DNA of 64,000 nucleotides from Sphingomonas sp. (GCF_004799495.1 NZ_SSMY01000014.1:1-64000), one strand, 5' to 3'; counted from the stretch's first letter, positions 52,648-61,549 are shown. Translations and numbers: made by a program. The notes: a model not told the origin generated them from the letters alone.

Positions 52648-52668
52648 TTGATTGACTATTCAATCAAG
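52648..52668. promoter_or_regulatory. TetR-type operator, site A
   Basis: TTGATTGACTATTCAATCAA (52648-52667) is a near-perfect 20-bp dyad; the 18-mer ATTGACTATTCAATCAAG (52651-52668) fits the pattern (C/A)TTGA-N8-TCAA(G/T) of four other sites at 54012, 54309, 62689 and 62713. It lies 59 bp before the GTG start of the beta-barrel gene. Confidence 0.7.
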
Positions 52669-52726
52669 TTGTTCGATCTTCGCGGGAGGTCGTCGCACGT
52701 CGCGGCGGCCAGTTTTGGAGACCGCT

Positions 52727-53212
52727 GTGAAATCTGTATTAGTCGCTTGCGCGTTCACTGCCTGGTTCGCGATCGCGCCGGCGCGCGCGCAGGAGTTGAA
52801 GCATGACTTCCACTTGGACGCTCTCGTCGGAACGGGCGTGGGAGAAGACCGGGTCGACAATAACGTCAAGGGAGGGGCGTCCGTGGGTTACGATCTACGG
52901 ACTGGTGGCGTCGTCCTCGGAGCCGAGGCCGAATTCTTCGATGCCGCTTCGCTCGGCGTGCGAGTGGGCGCGGCACTGCCCGGGGGCACACTCTTATACG
53001 TGAAGGGGGGCTACGCCACGACCCGGGTCACCATATACGCGCCAGGCGGCACGTTGCTTGACCGCCGGTGGATCGACGGCGGTCGGGTGGGTGCAGGCGT
53101 GCAGTTCCCGATATCCCGGAAGCTCTCGCTAAAAGGCGAATACCGCTACACCAACTACGAACTGGGATTGGAATCCCATCAGCTCGCGGCGGGGCTGGGC
53201 TTCCACTTCTGA
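52727..53212 (+). CDS. Small outer-membrane beta-barrel protein
   Basis: GTG start at 52727 gives VKSVLVACAFTAWFAIAPARAQ, a signal peptide, with GGAG upstream. The mature protein of about 140 residues has alternating beta strands (HFDLGLVGTGVGEDRV-like pattern, ASVGYDLRTGGVVLGAEAEFFDA, GGTLLYVKGGYATTRVTIYAPGG, RLSLKGEYRYTNYELGLESHQLAAGLGFHF) and ends in Phe, a typical barrel-assembly signal. It resembles OmpA-like porin-type barrels of alphaproteobacteria. The operator site A lies just upstream, so it should belong to the TetR regulon. The 53213-53414 gap has no gene. Confidence 0.75.
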   Translation: MKSVLVACAFTAWFAIAPARAQELKHDFHLDALVGTGVGEDRVDNNVKGGASVGYDLRTGGVVLGAEAEFFDAASLGVRVGAALPGGTLLYVKGGYATTRVTIYAPGGTLLDRRWIDGGRVGAGVQFPISRKLSLKGEYRYTNYELGLESHQLAAGLGFHF

Positions 53213-53414
53213 GTGTTCTGGCCGAGCGCGGCGCAAGGTTGCCGTGTTCGGCCAAAACGTCGAGGATTGCTCAAGCCGTCCGCTAGGGTGAGGGCCCCGC
53301 TCGAAATGTGCCGAGCGCAATGGAAACTGGGCCGAAAATGTCAGCGCTCGACTTCTACGCAAGCCAGTCTTCGCTGGCGGACGTTTATCCAAGACGCTCG
53401 GGGCAACTCCACGC

Positions 53415-53921
53415 TCACTTGGCGACCGGCGGGGCGGCGAGCGAACGCCGCCAAGACCAGACGGGGCCGTCCTCGGGATCGATCACGGCGCCGCCGAATG
53501 CGAATCCGTTGGCGTCGAGCACGCGAGTCGATGCATTTTCTTCCGGCAGCGTGTGGGCGATCACCTCGCGCGCCCCGTTAGCCCGCGCCACCTCGATCAG
53601 TTGTCGCGCCATGCCCGTCGCTACGCCGTTCCCCTCGACTTCGGGGAAGGTGAAGTATGCAATCTCGACCCGGCCGTCCCGATCGGGGGAGTGCTTGAAC
53701 CCGCACAGGCCAGCGACCATCCCAGCATCGTCGGCGACGCCCCACCAGGAATGCCACGGATAGGCCCGTTCGACGCGCTCGAAGGCCGCGAACACGTCCG
53801 CCAGTTCCGCCGCGCCGTCCGCCCCATCCGCGAAGCCGAGCGCGATCCCGCGCTCCAGCTGCGGCGAGGGATCCGCAAGATCGGTCGCCTGCGCAACGGC
53901 CAGTGAGATACGCTTATCCAT
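53415..53921 (-). CDS. GNAT-family acetyltransferase
   Basis: 168 residues. GNAT motifs: AYPWHSWWGVADDAGMVAGLCGFKHSPDRDGRVEIAYFTFPEVEGNGVATGMARQLIEVA contains the acetyl-CoA site (the EGNGVATGMARQL stretch corresponds to motif A, R/QxxGxG/A). ENASTRVLDANGFAFGG is the usual C-terminal motif B. Substrate unknown. Its start at 53921 points away from operator site B (about 90 bp upstream), so it may be co-regulated with the rightward gene. Confidence 0.85.
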   Translation of the reverse strand: MDKRISLAVAQATDLADPSPQLERGIALGFADGADGAAELADVFAAFERVERAYPWHSWWGVADDAGMVAGLCGFKHSPDRDGRVEIAYFTFPEVEGNGVATGMARQLIEVARANGAREVIAHTLPEENASTRVLDANGFAFGGAVIDPEDGPVWSWRRSLAAPPVAK

Positions 53922-54011
53922 TCAAGCCCTTTCAGGAAGTTCGCTGGGATGCAGGCGACCCGGTTCCGGTGGGTGACAGCTTACCCCTTGAGGAAGCCGA
54001 AGCTAAATAAA

Positions 54012-54029
54012 CTTGAATGATCGTTCAAG
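54012..54029. promoter_or_regulatory. TetR-type operator, site B
   Basis: CTTGAATGATCGTTCAAG is an 18-bp dyad (CTTGAA and TTCAAG arms) in the divergent gap between the GNAT gene and the small membrane protein gene; the start at 54095 lies 66 bp further. It matches sites A, C and D. Confidence 0.75.
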
Positions 54030-54094
54030 CGGGTTTAGCTGCGGTGTTCGGAGAGCCGCCGGCTGGTCGGCTGGCCATCTATTGGGAGGGAACA

Positions 54095-54271
54095 ATGAGA
54101 CTATCCATCGGCGCCATCGCGGCCGCATTGGCGGGGTCCCTGTCCGCGAGCTACCTCGCGTTGAACCATGGCCTGCTAGTTGGAGCAGGCGCTGGTATCG
54201 TGATCGGCGCGGTCGTGGGTGGCATCGTCCAAACCTTCGCGTCCGTCCGTCCGTCGGATGAGAACCCGTGA
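54095..54271 (+). CDS. Small membrane protein (58 residues)
   Basis: ATG at 54095 follows GGGAGGGA. The product has two hydrophobic segments (LSIGAIAAALAGSLSASYLAL and LLVGAGAGIVIGAVVGGIVQTFA) joined by a short loop, like the larger membrane protein at 63402 that also sits behind an operator. No enzymatic domain. Frame, ribosome site and operator support it as a real gene. Function unknown. Confidence 0.65.
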   Translation: MRLSIGAIAAALAGSLSASYLALNHGLLVGAGAGIVIGAVVGGIVQTFASVRPSDENP

Positions 54272-54308
54272 CATCGGAAGTGGCGAACCACACCGATGCA
54301 CACAACTA

Positions 54309-54326
54309 CTTGATTGAACGATCAAT
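54309..54326. promoter_or_regulatory. TetR-type operator, site C
   Basis: CTTGATTGAACGATCAAT (18 bp) lies 40 bp before the ATG at 54366. Its arms CTTGAT and ATCAAT are nearly symmetric; the half-sequence TGAACGATCAA is identical to site D2. Confidence 0.7.
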
Positions 54327-54365
54327 ACACTGCAAGCTCATGTTCCTGGTGGAGGGTTGTGTGAA

Positions 54366-55499
54366 ATGTCCTGGGGAGGGTTTGCCGCGGCGCTGATCGC
54401 AATTGGAGGGGCGCTGGTTCCGTCCACGGGCGAGGGGTCGGATCCCGTGGTGCCGGTCATGGTGGACGGGCCGGAGTGGACCGTGGAGGATGCCTCCCCA
54501 TCAGGCTCTCCCTTCGTTGAGATCGACGGGCGTAGAGCAATTCATCTTCGTCGCGGTGTTGCCGTTTTCGAGCGCGGCCAGACCCGGGATGGCGTTCTGG
54601 AAGCGGACCTTCGTCCCACCGCGGCCAACGGCGGATTCCTGGGCCTGGCGTTCCGCGTCCAGTCGCGCGAGCACTTCGAGCTGGTCTACGTCCGGTTCGG
54701 GCACAGCGGGCAGGCGGACGCCGTGCAGTATGATCCCTTCCTCAATGGGTCGATAACCTGGCAGCTTCATCCCGAGGCGCAGGCAGCGGCGGCGTTGCCT
54801 TCCGACCGCTGGACCCACCTGCGCATCGTCTTCGCCGGGACACGCGCGAAAATATTTGTCGGCGATGCCTCGAAGCCGACGCTAGTAGTGCCGAACCTGT
54901 CGGAGATGCCCGTAAGTGGGAAGATCGGCGTCTTTTCCCTAGCCGATGGCGGCTATGTATCGAACCTCAGGTTGACACCGCTCGTAGGGACGGCGGGACC
55001 GTCCGCGACCCCTGCTCCGGCAAAAGGCACGATCGTAGACTGGCAGGTGTCGCCTTCACTGGACGTGCGCAAGATCGATCCGTCAAGCTATCCCGCCACC
55101 GACAACTGGACTTGGCGGGACCTGCGGTCTGACCCGTCCGGCATACTTGTGGTGAACCGTATCTACGCGTCCTACACGGGCTTCCCGCCGACGCGGGCGG
55201 ACATCGAGGCGAGACGCGCGCCGGGACGTTTGGTCTTCGCAAGAGCGACGATCCGTTCGGACCGTCCGCGCGTGCGGGCGCTCGATCTCGGCTACAGCGA
55301 CAACGTCACCGTCTTCCTCAACGGGCGACCGCTCTACACCGGTGCGAACGCGCTGGGCTACCGCGAAGCGGGGCACGCCGGTCGAATCAGCCTTAGCGAC
55401 AAGGTGGCCCTGCCGCTGCGCGCCGGGCGGAACGAGCTGATGGTGGCGCTGTCGGATTACGGCGGGGGCTGGGGAATGCAGGCGCGGCTGGAGCCGTAG
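54366..55499 (+). CDS. Exported LamG/laminin-G-like protein
   Basis: ATG 54366 (ribosome site GGTGGAGGG) gives a signal peptide (WGGFAAALIAIGGALVPST). 377 residues. A LamG or 3-keto-disaccharide-hydrolase-like beta-sandwich occupies the first half (VFERGQTRDGVLEADLRPTAANGGFLGLAFRVQS-REHFELVYVRFG ... TWQLHPEAQAA, SDRWTHLRIVFAGTRAKIFVGDASKPTLVV), and the second half (about 220-377) is another beta-rich region (VTVFLNGRPLYTGANALGYRE). Probably a secreted carbohydrate- or surface-binding protein. It is directly downstream of operator site C. Confidence 0.7.
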   Translation: MSWGGFAAALIAIGGALVPSTGEGSDPVVPVMVDGPEWTVEDASPSGSPFVEIDGRRAIHLRRGVAVFERGQTRDGVLEADLRPTAANGGFLGLAFRVQSREHFELVYVRFGHSGQADAVQYDPFLNGSITWQLHPEAQAAAALPSDRWTHLRIVFAGTRAKIFVGDASKPTLVVPNLSEMPVSGKIGVFSLADGGYVSNLRLTPLVGTAGPSATPAPAKGTIVDWQVSPSLDVRKIDPSSYPATDNWTWRDLRSDPSGILVVNRIYASYTGFPPTRADIEARRAPGRLVFARATIRSDRPRVRALDLGYSDNVTVFLNGRPLYTGANALGYREAGHAGRISLSDKVALPLRAGRNELMVALSDYGGGWGMQARLEP

Positions 55500-55584
55500 A
55501 TCTTGAATGTGTGGTCGTCCGCCGCGGGTGGCCACGAACGACGTCGAAGGAATACCCCTTGCACTTCGGAAACCGGCGGACGTC

Positions 55585-56895
55585 ATGTTACATGATCCTC
55601 GCATCTTGCGCGCTTCCTCGCCGGTGGTGAGCGACGCGAGCAGGCGCGAGCTCCTCGCGATCGGACTCGCCCTTCCGCTAGCGGTGGCGGGACGGGCGCA
55701 TGCCGCGGAGGTCGCGGATGCCGGCGGTGGCCTGCTGCAGGCCATTCGTCGAAGCAGCTATCCGATGAGGATGGCCGGCGGCGTATTCGGCGGTAGCGGA
55801 TGGTCGTTCATCGAGCAGGCGGCGAAGGGTTCTGATTTCGTGCTCTTGGGTGAGGAGCACGGCGTCGCCGAGATCCCGACGTTCGCCGGCCAGCTGTTCG
55901 ATTCACTGGCGGCGCGTGGCGACGCGCGGCTGTTCATCGAGGTCTCCGATCCAGCCGCGCGGATGATGGACCTCGCCCTCGCCGACGGCGGCGTCGGGCG
56001 TCTCGCCCGGTGGATCGACGGCGACGCCTTCGGGGTTGCCTTCTACGGATGGCGACAGGAGGCGGAATTCCTCGCGCGCGTCAGGGCGAATGCGCCCCGC
56101 GACAGGCGCGTCGTCTACGGAACGGATTACGAGCCGTTCGCCACGCGGCGGATCCTGGAGGAGCTGGAGAGGCTGGCGGAGCATACGCCGCAGGCGGCCA
56201 TGATCGCCGCGGTCCTCGACGACGCCCTTCGTCGGCGTGCCGATGCGGCGGCGTCGCGCGACGTGGGAAGGCTGCTGGGCTTCGGCGGCGATCCCGGTCC
56301 GGTCGATTCGATCGTGCGCGCGTGGCCGTCGGCGCCTCCGGCGGCGAAGCTGCTGCTCGAGACGCTGCGGACGACGATGGAGATAAACCGTCTGTTCGTC
56401 GGCGGTCAGCGCTGGCGGTCGAACCAGATGCGTGCCGACTTCCAGCGCGCCAACTTCCTCCGCCTGTATCGGGGCATCCGGGCCGAACGCCGTTCCGCGC
56501 GGGTGATGATGAAGTATGGCGCAAACCATCTCAGACGCGGTTTGGGGGACGCGAGGGTCTTCGACCTCGGAACACTCGTGCCCGAGCTCGCGGCGGCAGA
56601 AGGCCGGCGCTGCCTCCAGGTCGCGGTCCTGGCTGGTAGGGGCTCCGTCCATTCCGTCGTCGATCCGGCGAGCTTCCGTTCGATGCCCCAGCCCGCGACG
56701 GGGGCGACCGACTACGCATTGGACGCTTTTGCGGAGGTGGCGGGCGACACGGCCACCGTGTTCGACCTTGTGTCGCTGCGACCCGTGGTCAACGGCGCCG
56801 GTGGCGCGGGCCTCGACGGGCGCACGTCGGCCGTCATTAACGGCTACGACGCGTTGGTGCTGCTCCCTCACGCGACGGCGGCGGGATCCTTGTGA
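55585..56895 (+). CDS. EreA/ChaN-like exported protein
   Basis: ATG 55585 (MLHDPRILRASS) precedes a Tat-like leader (SRRELLAIGLALPLAVAGRAHA). 436 residues. The segment FVLLGEEHGVAEIPTFAGQLFDSLAARGDARLFIEV and the later GDAFGVAFYGWRQEAEFLARVRANAPRDRRVVYGTDYEP resemble the erythromycin-esterase or ChaN-type fold, where Glu and His pairs are catalytic or haem-binding. MMKYGANHLRRGL is also typical. Exact chemistry unknown. It overlaps the next gene (GTGA). A half-site CTTGAATG at 55502 stands upstream. Confidence 0.6.
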   Translation: MLHDPRILRASSPVVSDASRRELLAIGLALPLAVAGRAHAAEVADAGGGLLQAIRRSSYPMRMAGGVFGGSGWSFIEQAAKGSDFVLLGEEHGVAEIPTFAGQLFDSLAARGDARLFIEVSDPAARMMDLALADGGVGRLARWIDGDAFGVAFYGWRQEAEFLARVRANAPRDRRVVYGTDYEPFATRRILEELERLAEHTPQAAMIAAVLDDALRRRADAAASRDVGRLLGFGGDPGPVDSIVRAWPSAPPAAKLLLETLRTTMEINRLFVGGQRWRSNQMRADFQRANFLRLYRGIRAERRSARVMMKYGANHLRRGLGDARVFDLGTLVPELAAAEGRRCLQVAVLAGRGSVHSVVDPASFRSMPQPATGATDYALDAFAEVAGDTATVFDLVSLRPVVNGAGGAGLDGRTSAVINGYDALVLLPHATAAGSL

Positions 56896-57257
56896 ACGGG
56901 TCGCGCACCATGGGCGGTGCCTACGTCCGCAGCGTCCTCATGACGTTGCTAGACCGCGTTCGGGGCACGAGGCGGGGGATCCGCGATCATTTCTTCGAGC
57001 GCGAGGCGGTCTGGCCGGAGAGCGCGATCCCGTATGCACCGCCGACCCGGCGACATGCGCGGGAGTTCGGACGCTTGTTCGAGGCGGGAATCATCCGCGC
57101 CGTGGCCGGGGGCCGCTTCTACATGCATCAGTTCGCACTCCGGCATGCGCGCGACAGGGCCGCGCGCCGCGCCGTCCCCTGGGTGATCGTCGCGGCGGTG
57201 GCGATCTCCTACCTGGCGACCCGATTCTACGTCGACGCCTCCCAGCTGGGCAACTAG
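56892..57257 (+). CDS. Small membrane-tail protein
   Basis: GTG at 56892 overlaps the preceding stop (GTGA), so the two are coupled. 121 residues; the soluble part is basic (RGTRRGIRDHFFEREAVWPESAIPYAPPTRRHAREFGRLFEAGIIRAVAGGRFYMHQFALRHARDRAARR) and ends in one membrane segment (AVPWVIVAAVAISYLATRFYV). Function unknown. It may anchor or partner the upstream exported protein. Confidence 0.55.
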   Translation: MNGSRTMGGAYVRSVLMTLLDRVRGTRRGIRDHFFEREAVWPESAIPYAPPTRRHAREFGRLFEAGIIRAVAGGRFYMHQFALRHARDRAARRAVPWVIVAAVAISYLATRFYVDASQLGN

Positions 57258-57365
57258 CCGTTCGGCGACCGGTTCGACGCACCGGCGACATGTTCCTCCG
57301 CGACGCTGCAACCTCTTGCCCGCCTGCGCCCCTATGGCGGCGAAAGCTCAAGGGATGCGGGTGGA

Positions 57366-58835
57366 ATGCAGATCACGGCCAGCCAGCTCTACGACCACGT
57401 TTCCTGTCCCCGCCGGGTCACGCTCGACGCCTTCGGGGATCAGGGTGAGCGCGACGCGGTCAGCCCTTTCGTGCGCATGCTGTGGGAACGGGGATCGGCG
57501 TTCGAGGGCGATGTCTTCTCGCGGCTGCCCGGCGGCACCGCGCTGCTCGGCGATCGCGAGGGCGACCGGCAAGCCGCGACGCTCGCGGCGATGGACGCGG
57601 GTGTCCCGATGATCCAGGGCGGTCGGATCGCGGTCGATGACCTGCTCGGCGATCCCGACCTGCTGATCAGGGTCGGCGACGCCTACATGCCCGCGGACGT
57701 CAAGTCCGGGAGGGGCGAGGACGGGGACGGCGACGGTGCCAAGCTCAAGCCCCATTATGCGGTCCAGGTCTCCCTCTACGTCGACATACTGGAGCGGATG
57801 GGCCGTTCCGCCGGGCGCTTCGCGGAGATCTGGGACGTTCGCGGCGAGCGGGTCAGATACGAGCTCGGCGAGGCGCGCGGGAGCCGCGACCCGCAGACCT
57901 GGTGGGACTTCTACAGCCGCCGTCTGGGCGAGGTCCGCGCGGCGCTGGCCGGCGACGTCGAGACGCGGGGCGCGCTGGCCGCGTCCTGCGGTCTCTGCCA
58001 CTGGCACTCGGTGTGCCGCCGCGAACTCGAGGCGGCCGACGACCTGACCTTGATCCCGTCGCTGGGGCGGGCGCTGCGCGACAGGATGATGCCGGTGGTA
58101 AGTTCCGTCGGCGCGTTCGCGACCTGCGATCCAGACGCCCTGGTCCAAGGGAAGCGCACGGCGTTTCCGGGCCTGGGTCCCGAGCGGTTGCGGCTGTTCC
58201 AGGCGAGGGCCCGCCTGCTCTCAGACCCCGACGCCCGACCCTACCTGCGGGCGCCGGTCGAGCTGCCGGTCAGTCCGCTCGAGGTGTTCTTCGACATCGA
58301 GGCCGATCCGATGCGAGACCTGGTCTACCTCCATGGGTTCGTCGAGCGCCGCGACCATGATCCGGCTACGGACCGGTTCACCGGGATATTCGCCGAGGGG
58401 GCCACCGCCGAGGACGAACGCCGCGCCTTCGCCGAGGCCATGGCGTTCCTCGCGGCGCGACCCGAGGCCGTCGTCTACTACTACTCGAAATACGAGCGGA
58501 CGATGTATCGCAAGCTGCAGTCCCGCTACCCCGATGTGTGCGGGCCCGATGAGGTGGAGGCGCTCTTCACGTATCCCAGGTCGGTCGATCTCTATTTCGA
58601 CGTGGTCACGAAGGCCACGGAGTGGCCGACGCGCAACCACTCGATCAAGACGCTCGCCAAGTATCTCGGGTTCGCGTGGCGTGACACCGATCCGTCGGGG
58701 GCCGCGTCGATCGAGTGGTATCACCGCTGGGTCGAGACCGGCGACACCGCGGTGCGTCAGCGCATCGTGGACTACAACGAGGACGACTGCCGCGCGACCA
58801 TCGTGCTCCTCGACGGCATCCGGGCACTCGCCTGA
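57366..58835 (+). CDS. TM0106-family RecB-like nuclease
   Basis: 489 residues. N-terminal RecB/PD-(D/E)XK-like part: QITASQLYDHVSCPRRVTLDAFGD, DPDLLIRVGDAYMPADVKSGRG (the D-x(n)-DVKSG nuclease motif), YAVQVSLYVDILERMG, and a cysteine set ASCGLCHWHSVCRREL for an iron-sulfur cluster. The C-terminal half (about 300-489) is an RNase H-like 3'-5' exonuclease domain: LEVFFDIEADPM, YYYSKYERTMYRKL, YNEDDCRATIVLLDGI. This is the standard arrangement of the TM0106 family. A role in DNA processing or defence is inferred. Confidence 0.88.
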   Translation: MQITASQLYDHVSCPRRVTLDAFGDQGERDAVSPFVRMLWERGSAFEGDVFSRLPGGTALLGDREGDRQAATLAAMDAGVPMIQGGRIAVDDLLGDPDLLIRVGDAYMPADVKSGRGEDGDGDGAKLKPHYAVQVSLYVDILERMGRSAGRFAEIWDVRGERVRYELGEARGSRDPQTWWDFYSRRLGEVRAALAGDVETRGALAASCGLCHWHSVCRRELEAADDLTLIPSLGRALRDRMMPVVSSVGAFATCDPDALVQGKRTAFPGLGPERLRLFQARARLLSDPDARPYLRAPVELPVSPLEVFFDIEADPMRDLVYLHGFVERRDHDPATDRFTGIFAEGATAEDERRAFAEAMAFLAARPEAVVYYYSKYERTMYRKLQSRYPDVCGPDEVEALFTYPRSVDLYFDVVTKATEWPTRNHSIKTLAKYLGFAWRDTDPSGAASIEWYHRWVETGDTAVRQRIVDYNEDDCRATIVLLDGIRALA

Positions 58836-58903
58836 TGCCACGCGTGGCGGCATTCCCAGGCCAGGCAGGTGCCTCGGTGCCAGCACGCCGAGCTACGGAA
58901 CCG

Positions 58904-59086
58904 CTAGTCGCCGTTGCATACGTCGCATAGGGCCGCCTCTTCGGTCACGGTCCCTTCATTGACGCCGAACGCATTGCCGCAATGAAGGCAGACGTGCCGC
59001 GGCGGGCCCTCCGCATCGATGGTCGCCGCGGACCCGCGACGGCGCGCTGCATGCCAGGCGGCTCTCTCTTCTTCGGTGAAGCTCAT
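58904..59086 (-). CDS. Small zinc-ribbon protein
   Basis: 60 residues: EEERAAWHAARRRGSA, then CLHCGNAFGVNEGTVTEEAALCDVCNG. Two CxxC pairs form a zinc ribbon; C-terminal Cys pair ends the protein. Such tiny ribbons bind nucleic acid or proteins. A GGAG-like site is 5-8 bases upstream. It is convergent with the RecB-like nuclease gene and lies before the serine hydrolase gene. Confidence 0.55.
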   Translation of the reverse strand: MSFTEEERAAWHAARRRGSAATIDAEGPPRHVCLHCGNAFGVNEGTVTEEAALCDVCNGD

Positions 59087-59170
59087 CGTTCGCTCCGGAT
59101 CTCGTCGAGGGCGAACGTGGCCCCGACGGGTTAAGAATGCCCTACGGACGGCCCGCCGAGGCGAATTCGT

Positions 59171-60274
59171 TCAACGGCCCTGCGGCACCTTCGACGCACC
59201 GACGGGAAGGGCGAGGAGTCGGGCTCCCACTTGTTCCCTTCCCTCGGTCCACAGGTCGACGTTCGTGGCGAACGCGGTGGCCGCCATCTCCCGGGGATGG
59301 ATGAGCAGGAAGGAAGAGCCGCCGACGCTGCTGCCCCCGTGCCAGACCGCAGCCCCGCCGTCCGAGATGCGCCAGCCGAGGCCGTAACCGGTCGGCCTGC
59401 CGTCGCTGGTCCGCCCCTCGGTCCACATCAGCGCGACGGTTGCTGGACGCAGAAGCCGCCCCGCCATCAGCGCCTGGGCGAACCGGGCCAGGTCGCGGGG
59501 CGTCGAGCGGAGGGCTCCGGCCGCGACCCGATCGCTGAGGTCTACCGTTGGGCTGACCTTGAAGCCGGTTCCGTCCCGGCCGTAGGGCGTCGCGGCCCGC
59601 GAAGAGGGCTCGGTGAACCCGGTATCCGTCATCCGAGCGGGGCGCAGGATCTCGCGGCTGACATAGTCTTGGAACCGCATCCGCGCCGCGCCCTCCACGA
59701 CGCACCCGAGGAGGACGTAGCCCCAGCTGCTGTAGAGGAATTTCGAGCCGGGCTCGAACTTCAGCGGATCGTTCGCGAATATCGATAGCGATGCGGCGAT
59801 GGACGGGTATGGGGTCGAGCTGAGGAATTCCTCCCTGAACCGCTTGTAGTCGTAGTCGCGGATCCCGGCCTGGTGGCCGAGCAGCAGGCGGGCCGTGATC
59901 GGCTGGGCCTTGACCGGGAAGTCCGGGCAATAGCGCTGGATCGGCGCGTCGAGGTCGAGCCGTCCGCGCTCGTAGAGCTGCAGGACGGCGACGGCGGTGA
60001 TCGGCTTCGTGATCGAGCCGAACCGGTAGATGGTCCGCGGCGTCGCGGTGGCCTTGTCGTCGATGTTCGCCAGGCCCGTGGCCGCGAGCCGCTCCTCGCC
60101 AGGCCGACTGATTGCGACCGAAAGGGAAGGAAGGGCGAACGTCATCCGTTCCGCATCGGCCTGGCGGGTGACTGCGCCATCGGTTCGCAAGGGGGTTGCG
60201 ACCGATGGCGCCCCGGCGAGCGTCAACGCGACCACGCATGCAGGCAGTGCCGGCAGGTTGCGGCGAATTGTCAC
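59171..60274 (-). CDS. Class C serine hydrolase (beta-lactamase family, exported)
   Basis: 367 residues with a signal peptide (LPACVVALTLAGAPSVA). SxxK catalytic box FGSITKPIT (Ser87, Lys90), YxN-like LYSSWGYVLL and the KTG-equivalent AVWHGGSSVGG (HGG) near residue 300. Such proteins include class C beta-lactamases, esterases and D-aminopeptidases; the substrate cannot be told. It is the last gene of the leftward operon with the HExxH, SRPBCC and TetR genes; the TetR stop is 12 bp from its ATG. Confidence 0.85.
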   Translation of the reverse strand: MTIRRNLPALPACVVALTLAGAPSVATPLRTDGAVTRQADAERMTFALPSLSVAISRPGEERLAATGLANIDDKATATPRTIYRFGSITKPITAVAVLQLYERGRLDLDAPIQRYCPDFPVKAQPITARLLLGHQAGIRDYDYKRFREEFLSSTPYPSIAASLSIFANDPLKFEPGSKFLYSSWGYVLLGCVVEGAARMRFQDYVSREILRPARMTDTGFTEPSSRAATPYGRDGTGFKVSPTVDLSDRVAAGALRSTPRDLARFAQALMAGRLLRPATVALMWTEGRTSDGRPTGYGLGWRISDGGAAVWHGGSSVGGSSFLLIHPREMAATAFATNVDLWTEGREQVGARLLALPVGASKVPQGR

Positions 60275-60286
60275 CGGGAACCTCCT

Positions 60287-60907
60287 CTAGCCCGACGCCA
60301 CCTTTCCCCGGCTGTTCGCAAGTGACTCGATGTGCGCGCGTAGGTGCGCGACGTTCCGGTCAAAGAAGCCGATGTCACGATACGTGCGCGCCTGCATGAC
60401 CGCCCCCTCCATCGTGGTGAGGACGAACTCCGCAAGCGCGCGACGGTCCAGGTCCGTCGGCAGGCGGTCGGCGGCGGCGTCGAGGCATTCCACGATGGCG
60501 GACGTCCACTGCGCGAGGTTCTCGGCGAGCAGCTGCCGGACCGCGAGGTCGGGCTCATGCAGCTCGAGGGCCAGGCTGCCGATCGGGCAACCGTATAGGC
60601 AGTCGGACTCGACCAGCATCGTCCGATAGGCGTTGAGGAGCGCGAAGATGCGGTCGATTGGATCCTCGATGCCGGCCCAGGCCGGGTCGAGCAGCATCTG
60701 CCTGATGCCGTCGCGATACATCTCCAGCACGCCCACCAAGACGTCCTGCTTGCCCGGGAAGAAGTGATAGAGGCTTCCGCTGTTCGCCTGCGAACGCGAC
60801 AGGATGTCGGAAACCGAAGTGGAGCCGTATCCCTTCGATGCGAAAAGCTCCATCGCCGTCATGAGGATGCGGTGGCGGGTGTCCAGCGGGCTTCTGCCTT
60901 CAGGCAT
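60287..60907 (-). CDS. TetR/AcrR-family repressor, proposed regulator of the CTTGA-N8-TCAAG regulon
   Basis: 206 residues. N-terminal HTH: RILMTAMELFASKGYGSTSVSDILSRSQANSGSLYHFFPGKQDVL, the standard TetR DNA-binding domain. The C-terminal part (VGVLEMYRDGIRQMLLDPAWAGIEDPIDRIF ... DCLYGCPIGSLALELHEPDLAVRQLLAENLAQW) is an alpha-helical ligand domain of the SCO1712/TetR_C type with a conserved Cys pair (CLYGCPIG). It is in one operon with the SRPBCC, HExxH and hydrolase genes, and the promoter of that operon carries two tandem copies of the palindrome, so autoregulation is likely. Confidence 0.88.
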   Translation of the reverse strand: MPEGRSPLDTRHRILMTAMELFASKGYGSTSVSDILSRSQANSGSLYHFFPGKQDVLVGVLEMYRDGIRQMLLDPAWAGIEDPIDRIFALLNAYRTMLVESDCLYGCPIGSLALELHEPDLAVRQLLAENLAQWTSAIVECLDAAADRLPTDLDRRALAEFVLTTMEGAVMQARTYRDIGFFDRNVAHLRAHIESLANSRGKVASG

Positions 60908-60958
60908 TGGGAATTCCTTGTCGAATGGTCTTATGTCGGGGAATGCGGCGGATGGCGC

Positions 60959-61525
60959 TCACTTGCCATAGGTCAGCTTCATCTGGTGCAGCAGCTGGGC
61001 GTTCGCGTCACGGAAGAAACCGATCAACTGGTCGCTGGTGGCGCCCCGCTGCCATCCCGAGGTCGAGACCACCACGCGAGTGCGGCCCTCGTCGAGCGGG
61101 ATGAAGAGGACGGTGGTGACTGTCCGCTGGAAGACCGCCGCCGCCGAGAAGTTGCGGGGCGCCGCGACGTTGCGGAACGAGATCATCCGCTCCGGCACGA
61201 ACGTGATGATCTGGTTGCGGATGTTGCCCGGATCGCCCAGCTTCGCCTTGGGATCGTAGCTGGCCTCCATGATGCCCCCGACGCGCAGGTCCATCGACGA
61301 GACGGGCGCATTCCATCGCGCAAACTCGACCGGATCGATGTAGGCGCGCCACAGCGTGGACGCCGGGGCGTCGATCGTTATCTCCTCCTGCAGAACCCGC
61401 GTCCCGTCGCGCGATGCGAAGGACGTGTCCTCGACGGTGGGATACTTGGCGACGGTCGCGCCATTCGCGGCGGTCGAGGTTATTCCCATTACTGCCATAA
61501 GCGCCAACATCGCTTTCGGGACCAT
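60959..61525 (-). CDS. Exported SRPBCC (START-like) protein, paralogue 1
   Basis: Start at 61525 is supported by GGAGG 7 bases upstream. Signal peptide (KAMLALMAVMGITSTAANG). Mature domain: LQEEITIDAPASTLWRAYIDPVEFARWNAPVSSMDLRVGGIMEASYDPKAKLGDPGNIRNQIITFVPERMISFRNVAAPRNFSAAAVFQRTVTTVLFIPLDEGRTRVVVSTSGW, the Bet v1-like AHSA1 pattern with a ligand pocket. A close relative is encoded divergently at 62743; the two share KL-GDPGNIRNQI and related stretches. Probably binds a hydrophobic ligand. Confidence 0.8.
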   Translation of the reverse strand: MVPKAMLALMAVMGITSTAANGATVAKYPTVEDTSFASRDGTRVLQEEITIDAPASTLWRAYIDPVEFARWNAPVSSMDLRVGGIMEASYDPKAKLGDPGNIRNQIITFVPERMISFRNVAAPRNFSAAAVFQRTVTTVLFIPLDEGRTRVVVSTSGWQRGATSDQLIGFFRDANAQLLHQMKLTYGK

Positions 61526-61549
61526 CTCAATCCTCCTTCCATGGATCAC

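Noticed and set aside
52660..52869. Small minus-strand frame over the beta-barrel gene start
   Set aside because: Antisense to the signal peptide and mature barrel; no ribosome site or motif.
55502..55519. A sixth TetR operator before the gene at 55585
   Set aside because: Only the left half (CTTGAATG) matches; the right half (GTGGTCGTC) lacks TCAAG, so it is at most a decayed site.
60911..60930. A separate operator directly before tetR
   Set aside because: CTTGTCGAATGGTC matches poorly; tetR is better explained as part of the operon driven from sites D1/D2.
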